Assembly: GCA_900545665.1 (NCBI GenBank)
Contig: UQZU01000013.1
Location: 1-58,481 of the forward strand
Reading direction: 5' to 3'
DNA: 58,481 nt
Origin: an uncultured Collinsella sp.
GTDB lineage: Bacteria; Actinomycetota; Coriobacteriia; Coriobacteriales; Coriobacteriaceae
Positions 50,275 through 58,481 of the stretch are shown here, piece by piece. A model generated the notes under the pieces. It saw only the letters and a list, made by a program, of their open reading frames with translations. It was not told where the DNA came from and did not search any database. The position numbers and the translations under genes were made by a program. Within the stretch, counting starts at the first letter, position 1. Every line of letters begins with the position of its first letter.

Positions 50275-50413
50275 ACGCCACCGGCAGATCGCCAAAACCA
50301 CCGCAAAGGCGCGCTGCACCCTTTGTGGGCTCAAGAGCTTGACGTGAGCGACATCTAGGTTTTTTGAAGCAAATACGACACGTACGCTAACTCCCTTCAA
50401 CAAGGAGGACCCT

Positions 50414-53182
50414 ATGCTGATGCTCAAAACCGCCACGGTACTCGAAGCTATCTCCAAGCGCCGCCGCACGGCGCGCCCTGCCGCTCACACCGGCCTGTCC
50501 AAGAACACCATATTCGCCGCCACCCATAGCGCCGAGGACGCTCTCGTACTGCTTGACGCCACGGCAAACGGCCTCACCGCCGAGCAGGCAACCGAGCGCC
50601 TGGATGCCGCCGGCCCCAACACCATCGAAGCGCCGACCAAGACGCTCGCCCGCTGCATCGCCGACGCCTTCATCGATCCCTTCGCCGGCATCCTCGCCGC
50701 GCTCGCGCTGGTCTCGCTCTACATCGACGTGCTCGCCGTGCCCGAGCCGCAGCGCGACCCCTCCACGGTCATCGTCATCGGCATCATGCTGCTGGTATCG
50801 GGCGGTATGAAGTTTATCCAGGAAGCCCGCAGCGGCAATGCGGCAGAGGCCCTCAAGGACCTGGTCTCCAACACTTGCACCGCCCTGCGCGACGGCGAGC
50901 ACATCGAGATCCTCTTCGACGAGCTCGTCCCCGGCGATGTGATCCGCCTCTCTGCCGGCGATATGGTGCCGGCAGATGTCCGCATCATCACCGCGCGCGA
51001 CCTGTTTGTCATCGAGTCCGCACTCACCGGCGAGAGCGAGGCCGTCGAGAAGACCGCTGCCGTCACCGTCGTCGAGGGCACCGACGGCTCCGCGCTGCCA
51101 CTCTCTGCCTGCAAGAACATCGTCTTTACCGGCACCTCCGTGCAAAATGGCACCGCCATGGCACTTGTCGTTGCCACCGGCTCGGACACCTACCTGGGCG
51201 GCATCGCCAAGATGCTCAACGGGCGCGGCGAGAAGAGCGCGTTTGACCGCGGTGTCTCGAGCGTCTCCATGTTACTTGTAGGCCTTATGCTCGTTATGGC
51301 GCCGGCCGTCTTTGCCGTCAACGCCGCCACCAAGGGCAACGTCATCGACGCGCTGTTGTTCGCCACGAGCGTGGCCGTGGGCATCACACCGCAGATGCTT
51401 CCCGTCATCGTGATCACGAGCCTGTCGCAGGGCGCCAAGGACCTCGCCCGTCGCCAGGTTATCGTCAAGGAACTGCCGGCGATCCAAAACCTGGGCGCCA
51501 TGGACGTCCTGTGCTGCGACAAGACCGGCACCCTCACCGAAGACCGCATCGTGCTCGAGCGCTACCTCAACACCGACGGCAACGAGGACACGCGCGTGCT
51601 GCGCCATGCGTTTTTGAACAGCTTCTTCCAGACCGGCCTCAAAAACCTTATCGACCTGGCCGTAATCGACCGTGCCGATGTGACGCCCTCGACCGTCGTG
51701 CCCGATTCCATGCTGGGCCAGAGCCTGCGCGACCGCTATACCAAGGTCGACGAGGTGCCCTTCGATTTCTCGCGCCGTCGCCTGAGCGTAGTTGTCGCCG
51801 ATGCCCAAGGCAAAACCCAGATGGTCACCAAGGGCGCTGCCGAAGAAATGCTCGAAATCTGCTCCTTTGTCGAAGTCGATGGTGTCGCCCAGCCTCTCAC
51901 CGAAGATAAGCTCGCCCAGATTCGCAAGCAGATCGCCGGACTTAACGCCGAGGGCCTGCGCGTGATTGCCGTGGCGCAGAAAACCAATCCGCGCTGCGTG
52001 GGCGAGTTTGGCATCGCCGACGAATGCGACATGGTGTTGATGGGCTTTTTGGCTTTCCTCGATCCGCCTAAAGCAAGTGCCGCGGGCGCCGTCGCCACCC
52101 TCGAAGCCAAAGGTGTGGCGGTCAAGGTCCTGACCGGCGACAACGACCGCGTGGCCGCTACCGTCTGCGAGCAGATCGGCATCGATGCGAGCAACGTCTT
52201 GCTCGGCTCCGAGATCGATGCGCTCGACGACGCAGAGCTTGCCGAGCGTGCCGAGAAAACCCATCTCTTCGCCAAGCTCTCGCCGCTGCAGAAGGCGCGC
52301 CTAGTGCGCGTCATGCGCGAGCTGCTCGGCCACACCGTGGGCTTTATGGGCGACGGCATCAACGACGCCGCTGCCATGCGTGCGAGCGATTGCGGCATCT
52401 CAGTCGATTCGGCCGTCGACATCGCCAAGGAATCCGCCGATATCATCTTGCTTCAGAAGGACCTGGGCGTGCTCGAGCGCGGCATCATCGAAGGCCGCCG
52501 CACCTACGGCAACCTGCTCAAGTACCTCAAGACCACGGTGAGCTCCAACTTTGGCAACGTGCTGTCCGTGACCGTCGCGAGCTTGTTCTTGCCGTTTTTG
52601 CCTATGAGCGCTCTGCAGCTGGTGCTGCTATCGCTCGTCTACGAGATCGTGTGCATCGCGCTGCCGTGGGACACCGTCGATGACGCCTGGACTGCCCGTC
52701 CGCGTGCTTGGGATGCCGCGTCCATCAAGGGCTTTATGCTCGAGCTGGGCCCCGTGAGTTCGCTGTTTGACATCGTGACTTTTGCCGTGCTCTTCTTTGT
52801 GGTGTGCCCTGCCACCGTAGGCGCAAGCTGGTCCGAGCTCGCCGGGACGGGCAACGTCGCGGGTATAGCGACCTTTGCTGCGCTCTTCCAAAGCGGCTGG
52901 TTTGTCGAGTCCATGTGGTCGCAGACACTCGTGGTCCACATGCTGCGCTCCCCGCGCCTGCCGAGCCCGCGCGACCACGCCGCGCCCGCGCTGTGCGCGT
53001 TCACCGTGCTAGGCCTGGCGCTTGTCACCTGGCTGCCGGCAAGCCCCATCGCCGATGCGCTCGGCCTCATGGCACTGCCCGCGAGCTTTTTCGTGCTGCT
53101 CATCGGCATCGTCACCGCCTACATCGCGCTCACTCAGCTGGCAAAGCGCCGCTACATTGCCCGCCATGGCGAGCTGCTGTAG
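50414..53182 (+). CDS. mgtA: Magnesium-importing P-type ATPase (MgtA/MgtB type)
   Basis: Type IIIB P-ATPase of 922 aa in the cytoplasmic membrane. Asp369 in CDKTGTLTED is the phosphorylated residue. Other features are TGESEAVEK (actuator domain), LTGDNDRVAA, FMGDGINDAAAMRASDCGISVDSAVDIAKESADIILL and about ten hydrophobic spans, including VAVGITPQMLPVIV in the transport region. The N-terminus is basic. GGAGG lies 7 bp before ATG 50414. Expression is probably induced by low magnesium through the long leader with its small ORF. Confidence 0.95.
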   Translation: MLMLKTATVLEAISKRRRTARPAAHTGLSKNTIFAATHSAEDALVLLDATANGLTAEQATERLDAAGPNTIEAPTKTLARCIADAFIDPFAGILAALALVSLYIDVLAVPEPQRDPSTVIVIGIMLLVSGGMKFIQEARSGNAAEALKDLVSNTCTALRDGEHIEILFDELVPGDVIRLSAGDMVPADVRIITARDLFVIESALTGESEAVEKTAAVTVVEGTDGSALPLSACKNIVFTGTSVQNGTAMALVVATGSDTYLGGIAKMLNGRGEKSAFDRGVSSVSMLLVGLMLVMAPAVFAVNAATKGNVIDALLFATSVAVGITPQMLPVIVITSLSQGAKDLARRQVIVKELPAIQNLGAMDVLCCDKTGTLTEDRIVLERYLNTDGNEDTRVLRHAFLNSFFQTGLKNLIDLAVIDRADVTPSTVVPDSMLGQSLRDRYTKVDEVPFDFSRRRLSVVVADAQGKTQMVTKGAAEEMLEICSFVEVDGVAQPLTEDKLAQIRKQIAGLNAEGLRVIAVAQKTNPRCVGEFGIADECDMVLMGFLAFLDPPKASAAGAVATLEAKGVAVKVLTGDNDRVAATVCEQIGIDASNVLLGSEIDALDDAELAERAEKTHLFAKLSPLQKARLVRVMRELLGHTVGFMGDGINDAAAMRASDCGISVDSAVDIAKESADIILLQKDLGVLERGIIEGRRTYGNLLKYLKTTVSSNFGNVLSVTVASLFLPFLPMSALQLVLLSLVYEIVCIALPWDTVDDAWTARPRAWDAASIKGFMLELGPVSSLFDIVTFAVLFFVVCPATVGASWSELAGTGNVAGIATFAALFQSGWFVESMWSQTLVVHMLRSPRLPSPRDHAAPALCAFTVLGLALVTWLPASPIADALGLMALPASFFVLLIGIVTAYIALTQLAKRRYIARHGELL

Positions 53183-53282
53183 CAAGCAAGCGGAAAACAC
53201 CCTGCCAGCTGCCATTACCGCTACCACAGCTGCCGACGCCGCTGCCGTTGCCTCTGTCGCCGCCGCAGTCTATCCCCTCAGC

Positions 53283-53350
53283 AGTTGCGGTGAAATAGTT
53301 CCTGTTTAAGGTCCCGTGACTTTAATTTAGGGACTATTCCACCGCAACTT
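53283..53350. repeat. 68-bp palindromic element, copy D
   Basis: Begins AGTTGCGGTGAAATAGTTCC and ends with the inverse; lies between the convergent ends of mgtA and the LuxR gene, 14 bp from the latter's stop. Confidence 0.8.
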
Positions 53351-53363
53351 ATTGGAGGATTAG

Positions 53364-54908
53364 CTAGTCCTTGGGTGTCCAGGACCAGAAGAAGTTGATA
53401 AGGGCCACGCGCGAGGCGGTGCCGGTCTTTTTGTTGATCGAGGAAATGTGACGATAGAGCGTGGAGCGCGAAAGGAAAAGCGTTGTGGCGATGTCCTGAA
53501 CGCTCTGGTCCGAAACGACCAAGGCCTCAAGAATATCGCGCTCGCGCTCTGTAAGCTCAAAGGTGGCGACGAAGGCATCAAGACGTTCATCGGACGTGAG
53601 CTCCGCTGCCTCCACGGGCTCGGGGTCGGAGCATGTGGGCGCAAGATCCCCACCAAGATCGTCGGTGGCAAGCGGCAGTCCGTCCCGCATCGCGGCATCA
53701 TCGGCTCGTTGCCCCAACTGCCCCAGCAGCGTAATCGCAATGCCCACAAACATCACGAGCGCCGCACCGACCGCAGCCAGCACATTTTGACTCGAGATAA
53801 TCGCCACTGCCGGCGCCGTCACGAACATCGAGCACACGTTGTTGACGACGCGACCCATGCACGGCCAAAAATATGACCAGCGCGCATAGAGCGAGACGGC
53901 GGCATATTTTGTGGTAAAGAACACCACGAAAAAGCCCGAGCCCAGATAAAAGATGATCGTGGCAGCAAGCTCGTTGCCGCCATTGCCATCGACGATGAGC
54001 ACAAAGAACGAAAGCGTGGACAGTATGGCGGCACATGTCATGCCGATATTCATATACGAGCGGCCGTGCAGGTCAAATAGTGCGCCAGCGACCAACGAGC
54101 TCACGACAAGCAGCAGGCGCGGCCAATCGCCCAAATCGACGGCTCCGACAGCATGCAGGGTCGTGAAGCCCGCGTTGAGAGCGGCGAATACGCCGGAAAG
54201 ATACGCCGTCGCCACGGTCAGGCGAACTACGGCGCGACGGAATGCCGCCTTTGCCTCGGGATCGTCATGCCACTTGGCGCCATATTCCAGAGCATCTACC
54301 GAAAGCCCGGCAGCACTGGGTTCAAAGTTGGGATTGGACTCGTCGCGCAGCTTGGCGCGTCGGGCACCGTGGAGCAACGCCACCTGCGCGATCGCGCAGA
54401 CGACCAGAACAGCCTGCTGAGGAATGCCGGCAGGCATCACCATGTGGTTGAGCACCTGCACCAGAACGCCCATGGCGTAGGAAAGTGCAGCCGCACGCGC
54501 CAAGCAGGGCGTCCGTGCAAAGCGCCGCGCAAAGTTTGCATGGGCAGTCGATCCGCAGTAGCCCAGCGCGCAGCACGCCACCAAACCGCCGGCAATTACC
54601 ACCTCAACCTGAACCGCCATAATCAACAGCAGCAATGCCGCCACCAGCAAAACGCCCGTAACGTCACTCGTTGCTTCAATGGCATGGGGACGGCGATAGT
54701 ACAGAATAGGACGCACAAAAAAGCCAATCACGCTCGCGCCGATAACAAGGCTCTCATAAATAACAACCTCGTCCGGAGACACGAACTCGGCCATGCGCGC
54801 ATCAAAAAGATACTCGCACGCCAAAAACGTGAAGAAGAACAGCGCCAGGCATATAATCTCCCGAATGCCCCGACGCAGATATGCGGTTGTGTCTCCCATG
54901 TCCCTCAT
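53364..54908 (-). CDS. Membrane-embedded LuxR-family transcriptional regulator
   Basis: 514 aa from ATG 54908; an upstream in-frame TTG (54929) is less likely. Roughly twelve hydrophobic segments occupy residues 15-410, giving an MFS-like membrane domain. The C-terminal LuxR/GerE helix-turn-helix (about 445-510) reads FELTERERDILEALVVSDQSVQDIATTLFLSRSTLYRHISSINKKTG. Fusions of a transporter-like domain to a LuxR HTH are frequent in Coriobacteriia; their signals are mostly unknown. Orphan here: no co-oriented neighbour, so targets cannot be assigned from context. Confidence 0.85.
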   Translation of the reverse strand: MRDMGDTTAYLRRGIREIICLALFFFTFLACEYLFDARMAEFVSPDEVVIYESLVIGASVIGFFVRPILYYRRPHAIEATSDVTGVLLVAALLLLIMAVQVEVVIAGGLVACCALGYCGSTAHANFARRFARTPCLARAAALSYAMGVLVQVLNHMVMPAGIPQQAVLVVCAIAQVALLHGARRAKLRDESNPNFEPSAAGLSVDALEYGAKWHDDPEAKAAFRRAVVRLTVATAYLSGVFAALNAGFTTLHAVGAVDLGDWPRLLLVVSSLVAGALFDLHGRSYMNIGMTCAAILSTLSFFVLIVDGNGGNELAATIIFYLGSGFFVVFFTTKYAAVSLYARWSYFWPCMGRVVNNVCSMFVTAPAVAIISSQNVLAAVGAALVMFVGIAITLLGQLGQRADDAAMRDGLPLATDDLGGDLAPTCSDPEPVEAAELTSDERLDAFVATFELTERERDILEALVVSDQSVQDIATTLFLSRSTLYRHISSINKKTGTASRVALINFFWSWTPKD

Positions 54909-55094
54909 GGTTAACCCCCAGCCGCTCAATTGTCTGGAAATCTATTTTAATAAAGAACCAGTCTCAATATCGAAGCCAGGCTTGAAATGCTGCAAATTTG
55001 ACCCCAGCCGTTCACGTCACACCGCGGTTTTGAGCCTCATGGACCAGAAGGAACACGCGCGGCCCCTAGCTCGGCAAGGAGTGTCTCCAACTGC

Positions 55095-55123
55095 CACTCA
55101 TTTAAGTACGTCCCCAATGAGTG
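55095..55123 (+). repeat. CACTCATT...AATGAGTG repeat
   Basis: CACTCATTTAAGTACGTCCC and AATGAGTG: same spacing and centre as the GTCATT family, but both arms have changed to keep 8-bp pairing. Confidence 0.7.
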
Positions 55124-55127
55124 CCCA

Positions 55128-55256
55128 ATGACTACCCGCGGCAAGGAGTGTCCCTATGTGTCGGATGAAAAATGGGCCATGTGTCCCAGTTGTGGAGACT
55201 CCTTGAGCCGTCTGGGTATCGCGAAGGATCGCGCACTCCCCCATCATCAAAAGTGA
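55128..55256 (+). CDS. Possible small zinc-ribbon-like ORF or fragment
   Basis: A 42-codon frame, MTTRGKECPYVSDEKWAMCP continuing SCGDSLSRLG, with cysteines spaced C-X10-C-X2-C. It starts within the end of the hairpin repeat and lacks a ribosome site, so it may be a relic of a zinc-ribbon gene. It lies 29 bp ahead of a gene for a zinc-finger protein. Low confidence as an expressed gene; the 54909-55285 gap otherwise shows nothing. Confidence 0.3.
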   Translation: MTTRGKECPYVSDEKWAMCPSCGDSLSRLGIAKDRALPHHQK

Positions 55257-55285
55257 CACACGCTACCAGTTGATGGGAGGCAGCC

Positions 55286-56023
55286 ATGGGCTTCTTTGAC
55301 AAGATGTTCGAGAAGAAAGAGTGCGCGATTTGCGGTACCGAGCTGGGACTTCTAGGTAAGACAAAAATCAATGAAGGCTACCTGTGCAAAGAGTGCGCCG
55401 GCAAGCTCTCCCCCTACTTTCACGGCTATCGCTCCAGCACCGCGGACGACATCCGTGAGCAACTCGCCTACCGCGAGGCCAACGCCGAACGCCTGTCTTC
55501 GTTCAACCCCACGCGCACGCTTTCTGCCGGGCGCACCAATATTATGCTCGATGAGGACGCGGGCCTGTTGATCATCACTTCGCAGAGCCGCTGGCGCGAC
55601 GCCAATCCCGACATCATCGAGTTCTCGCAGGTACTCGGCTGCGATATGGATATCGACGAGCATCGCACCGAGATCTATCGCGAGACCAAGGACGGCGAGC
55701 GCGAGAGCTACAACCCGCCGCGCTACGACCTGGATTACGACTTTAATCTGACCATCCACGTCAACACGCCGTACTTCACCGAGATCAACCTGCGCGTGAA
55801 CGACTCCACCATCGATCAGCGCGGCTCCATCGAATATCGCGAGGCCAAGCGCCAGGCAACCGAAGTCCGCGATGCGCTGGTGCAGCTGCGTCAGAAGACA
55901 CGCGACAGCGTCGTGGCCGCCAAGGCCCCCAAGACCGCGGTGACCTGCCCCTTCTGCGGAGCCACCACCATTCCCGATGCCAGTGGGCGCTGCGAATACT
56001 GCGGCGGCGCCATCGGCGCATAG
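55286..56023 (+). CDS. Zinc-finger protein (DUF4428-like N-terminus, zinc-ribbon C-terminus)
   Basis: 245 aa. The N-terminal CAICGTELGLLGKTKINEGYLCKECAGKLSP is a four-cysteine finger like DUF4428. The middle part (about 65-200) is beta-rich, with LIITSQSRWRDANPDIIEF and YDFNLTIHVNTPYF. A C-terminal ribbon CPFCGATTIPDASGRCEYCGG follows a short helix. GGGAGG precedes the start. It leads a three-gene run with a membrane zinc-ribbon protein and an SPFH protein, so a role at the membrane is likely. Confidence 0.78.
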   Translation: MGFFDKMFEKKECAICGTELGLLGKTKINEGYLCKECAGKLSPYFHGYRSSTADDIREQLAYREANAERLSSFNPTRTLSAGRTNIMLDEDAGLLIITSQSRWRDANPDIIEFSQVLGCDMDIDEHRTEIYRETKDGERESYNPPRYDLDYDFNLTIHVNTPYFTEINLRVNDSTIDQRGSIEYREAKRQATEVRDALVQLRQKTRDSVVAAKAPKTAVTCPFCGATTIPDASGRCEYCGGAIGA

Positions 56024-56047
56024 CCCCCGGCACGGAAAGGACCGATC

Positions 56048-57370
56048 ATGGCCTTCGAGAGCGTTAACTATCAGTGCCCTGCCTGCGGTGGCCCCTTGCA
56101 TTTTGCAAGCGCCGAGCAAAAGCTCGTCTGCGACTACTGTGACTCGCGCTTTGAAGTCGAAGAAGTCGAGGCCCTCTATCGCGAGCGCCAGGACAAGGCA
56201 GACGCCAAAGCCGATGCCGCAGCCGCGGCCCCCAAGCCTGCTGTCGACGATGCCGTGCAGGAGCTCGCCCAAAACGCCGGCTACATCTGCTCGTCGTGCG
56301 GCGCCGAGCTCGTGTCCGACGGCACCGTCGCCGTCACCACCTGCCCGTACTGCGGTAACTCCGCCGTGGCGCCCGGCCAGCTCTCGGGCGACTTCTCACC
56401 CGACCTGGTGATTCCGTTTAAGCTCGGGCGCGACGACGTCACGGCCGCACTCAAGGAACACTACAAGGGCAAGATCTTGCTGCCCAAGAGCTTTGTCACC
56501 GGCAACCACATCGACGAGGTCCAAGGTGTCTACGTACCGTTTTGGCTCTACGGCGCCCGCGTTGACGGCGAAGTGCACTTTGACGCGACCAACGAGACCG
56601 TGACCGAGGAATCCGACCGCACCGTCACGACCACCGACCACTACGATGCCTATCGCAAGGGCAATATCTCGTTTAAGCGCGTGCCCGTCGACGGATCATC
56701 CAAGATGCCCGACGGCCACATGGATGCCATCGAGCCGTTTGACTACGACGCGCTGCGTCCGTTCTCGGTCGCCTATATGCCCGGCTACATCGCCAACCGT
56801 TACGACGAGGACTGCGAGACTTGCAAGGCGCGCGCCGAGCGCCGTATGGAAGAAAGCACGATCTCGGCCCTGCGCGAGACCGTCGTCGACGAATACGACG
56901 ATGCCACGGTCGAAAGCAAGCAGCTCGACTACACCTGGGAAGACAGCGACTACGCCCTGTTCCCCGTCTGGATGCTCTCCACCTCGTGGAACGGCAAGAG
57001 CTACCTGTTTGCCATGAACGGCCAGACCGGCCGCTTGGTCGGCGAGCTCCCCTGCTCCAAGCCCAAGCTCGCCATCGCCTCGGTGCTGTTCTTCGTGATC
57101 GGATTTATCCTCTCCCAGATTCTCTTTATGGGGGAATACGCCTTCGATCCGGATTACCTCACCTTTGATATCGAGGGCATCCTCATCAACATCATCGCGC
57201 CGCTGATCATCGTGATTATCGGAGACGTGCTACTGGTAGGCCAGCTCAAGACGGCCAACGAAGCAACCCATGCCGATGAGTATTGTGGCGAGCTCGACCT
57301 GACCGAGAAGCACGACACCTTCAGCCACACCGAGACCACCGTTGTCATGAAAGACGACAAGGACGACTAA
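56048..57370 (+). CDS. Membrane zinc-ribbon protein, YdjG-like
   Basis: 440 aa. Two N-terminal zinc ribbons are seen: YQCPACGGPLHFASAEQKLVCDYC (about 9-32) and ICSSCGAELVSDG...TTCPYCGN (about 80-105). A large soluble domain follows (VIPFKLGRDDVTAALKEHY, VYVPFWLYGARVDG), then two hydrophobic segments near the C-terminus (IASVLFFVIGFILSQILF and ILINIIAPLIIVIIGDVLLV). This matches the plan of B. subtilis YdjG, of the ydjFGHI membrane-stress operon. It starts 24 bp after the previous gene with GGAAAGGACC upstream. Confidence 0.8.
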   Translation: MAFESVNYQCPACGGPLHFASAEQKLVCDYCDSRFEVEEVEALYRERQDKADAKADAAAAAPKPAVDDAVQELAQNAGYICSSCGAELVSDGTVAVTTCPYCGNSAVAPGQLSGDFSPDLVIPFKLGRDDVTAALKEHYKGKILLPKSFVTGNHIDEVQGVYVPFWLYGARVDGEVHFDATNETVTEESDRTVTTTDHYDAYRKGNISFKRVPVDGSSKMPDGHMDAIEPFDYDALRPFSVAYMPGYIANRYDEDCETCKARAERRMEESTISALRETVVDEYDDATVESKQLDYTWEDSDYALFPVWMLSTSWNGKSYLFAMNGQTGRLVGELPCSKPKLAIASVLFFVIGFILSQILFMGEYAFDPDYLTFDIEGILINIIAPLIIVIIGDVLLVGQLKTANEATHADEYCGELDLTEKHDTFSHTETTVVMKDDKDD

Positions 57371-57418
57371 GCAATCCAACCAATACCACCCGGCCTTTGA
57401 CGAGAAAGGAAGATCACC

Positions 57419-58435
57419 ATGGGACTCTTGAAAGCTGGATTGGGTGCTGCCGGCGGCGTCATGGCCGACCAGTGGAAGGAATTTATCTATTGCGAATCGA
57501 TGCCCGCTGATGTCTTGGCCTGCAAGGGCAGCAAGCGCACCGGCGGCCGCAGCTCCAACACGCGCGGCGAGGATAACGTCATCTCCAACGGCTCCGTCAT
57601 CGCCGTCAACGACGGCCAGGGCATGCTCGTGGTGCAAAACGGCAAGATCATCGAAGTCGCGCTGGAGCCCGGTGAGTTCGTCTTCGATACCGGCAGCGAG
57701 CCGAGCGTCTTTAGCGGCAACCTGGGCGATTCCATCAAGGAGACCTTCGCCAATATCGGCAGCCGCTTTACCTTTGGCGGCGACGCGGGCAAGGACCAGC
57801 GCGTCTACTTCATCAACACCAAGGAGATCATCGGCAACAAGTACGGCACCGCCTCGCCCGTGCCCTTCCGCGTGGTCGATAACAACATTGGCCTGGACGT
57901 CGACATCTCCGTGCGCTGCAACGGCGAGTATTCGTACCGCATCACCAACCCGCTGCTGTTCTACACCAACGTATGCGGCAACGTGACCGATAGCTACACG
58001 CGCGACAAGATCGACAGCCAGCTTAAGTCCGAGCTGCTCACCGCCCTGCAGCCCGCCTTTGCCAAGATCTCGGAGATGGGCATCCGCTACAGCGCCATCC
58101 CCGGCCACACCACCGAACTCGCCCGCGCGCTCAACGAGATCCTCTCCGCCGACTGGCGTGACCTGCGCGGCGTCGAGATCGTGAGCTTTGGCGTCAACTC
58201 CATCGCCGCCTCGCAAGAAGACGAGCAGATGATCAAGGACCTGCAGAAGGCCGCGGTCATGCGCGATCCCACCATGGCAGCAGCCAACATCGCCAGCGCC
58301 CAGAGCGACGCGATGCGCGCGGCGGCCGCTAACCCCAACGGCGCAATGGCCGGCTTTATGGGCATGGGCATGACAGGCGGCATGGGCGGCATGAACGCCA
58401 GCCAGCTGTTCGCCGCCGGCCAGGCACAGCAGCAG
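57419..58435 (+). CDS. SPFH-domain (virion-core-like) protein, YdjI-like, 3' truncated by contig end
   Basis: At least 339 codons from ATG 57419 (AGAAAGGAAGATCACC upstream); the genomic part ends at 58435 where adapter sequence begins. KEFIYCESMPADVLACKG and LVVQNGKIIEVALEPGEFVF mark the start of the SPFH domain; the middle has YSYRITNPLLFYTNVCGNV and a helical stretch, and the end is Gly/Met-rich (MGMGMTGGMGGMN). YdjI-type proteins usually end in a zinc ribbon, which would lie beyond the break. Probably scaffolds a membrane stress complex with the two genes upstream. Confidence 0.82.
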
Positions 58436-58481
58436 CTGTCTCTTATACACATCTCCGAGCCCACGAGACTACGCTGCATCT
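58436..58481 (+). other. Illumina Nextera adapter read-through (not genomic)
   Basis: CTGTCTCTTATACACATCT (transposase mosaic end) is followed by CCGAGCCCACGAGAC, an 8-base index TACGCTGC and ATCT, the start of the P7 tail. In translation it creates the well-known artefact peptides MYKRQ and MCIRDS on the minus strand. Confidence 0.98.

Noticed and set aside
50050..50413. M-box (ykoK) magnesium riboswitch before mgtA
   Set aside because: The characteristic conserved M-box core was not found; a leader-peptide mechanism fits better.
57230..58479. Minus-strand ORFs beginning MYKRQ and MQRSLVGSEMCIRDS
   Set aside because: Their starts are translated sequencing adapter and their bodies are antisense to the SPFH gene.

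Overview
The window is high-GC DNA that looks like the genome of a gut Coriobacteriia member, most likely Collinsella. This is inferred from gene content: an HspR-controlled dnaK operon, mannose-family PTS, Ni/hydrogenase maturation genes, a multi-membrane-span LuxR regulator and very many palindromic intergenic repeats. No database search was possible. The last 46 bases are Illumina Nextera adapter read-through, so the contig ends artificially inside a gene.

Layout. 1-4.9 kb: a sugar operon (TIM-barrel isomerase, PTS EIIBC, DeoR regulator) followed by an AlsE-like epimerase and RpiB; an allose/allulose-type substrate is plausible. 5.2-8.55 kb: an EcoRII-like restriction-modification pair and a truncated AAA ATPase lie between a displaced tRNA-Arg(CCU) 3' end and the intact tRNA gene, so this is a small genomic island. 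8.8-12.1 kb: mannose-type PTS (manXYZ plus a ManO-like protein). 12.5-17.7 kb: hypA, a large Fe-S flavoprotein, a divergent TetR regulator with two palindromic operators, and a polytopic membrane protein. 17.9-24.5 kb: uncharacterised membrane-anchored proteins, clpB, and a cluster of repeats. 24.8-32 kb: an aconitase-family protein, then hspR, dnaJ, grpE and dnaK. 32.5-36.8 kb: ferredoxin and niaR-nadC-nadB-nadA. 37-40 kb: a LytTR/GHKL two-component system, a UDG-like protein and thioredoxin. 40.4-46.2 kb: a nikR-hypFCDE cluster. 46.3-50 kb: HAD phosphatase, lipoprotein, glucose-type EIIA and pyrE. 50-53 kb: mgtA with a candidate leader peptide. 53.4-54.9 kb: membrane LuxR regulator. 55.3 kb to the end: a three-gene zinc-ribbon/SPFH cluster resembling Bacillus ydjG-ydjI.

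How genes connect. EIIBC at 2.5 kb has no EIIA domain, and a free-standing glucose-family EIIA is present at 48.1 kb. dnaK and clpB share a 27-bp operator-like sequence, matching HspR regulation of both. nadA starts behind a promoter embedded in a 44-bp palindrome, a good NiaR operator candidate. hypA sits apart from hypFCDE and no hypB or hydrogenase structural gene is present.

The most unusual content is intergenic. Several families of palindromic elements recur. One, present three times directly after minus-strand stop codons, has long helices whose two arms change together between copies, which suggests a structured RNA.
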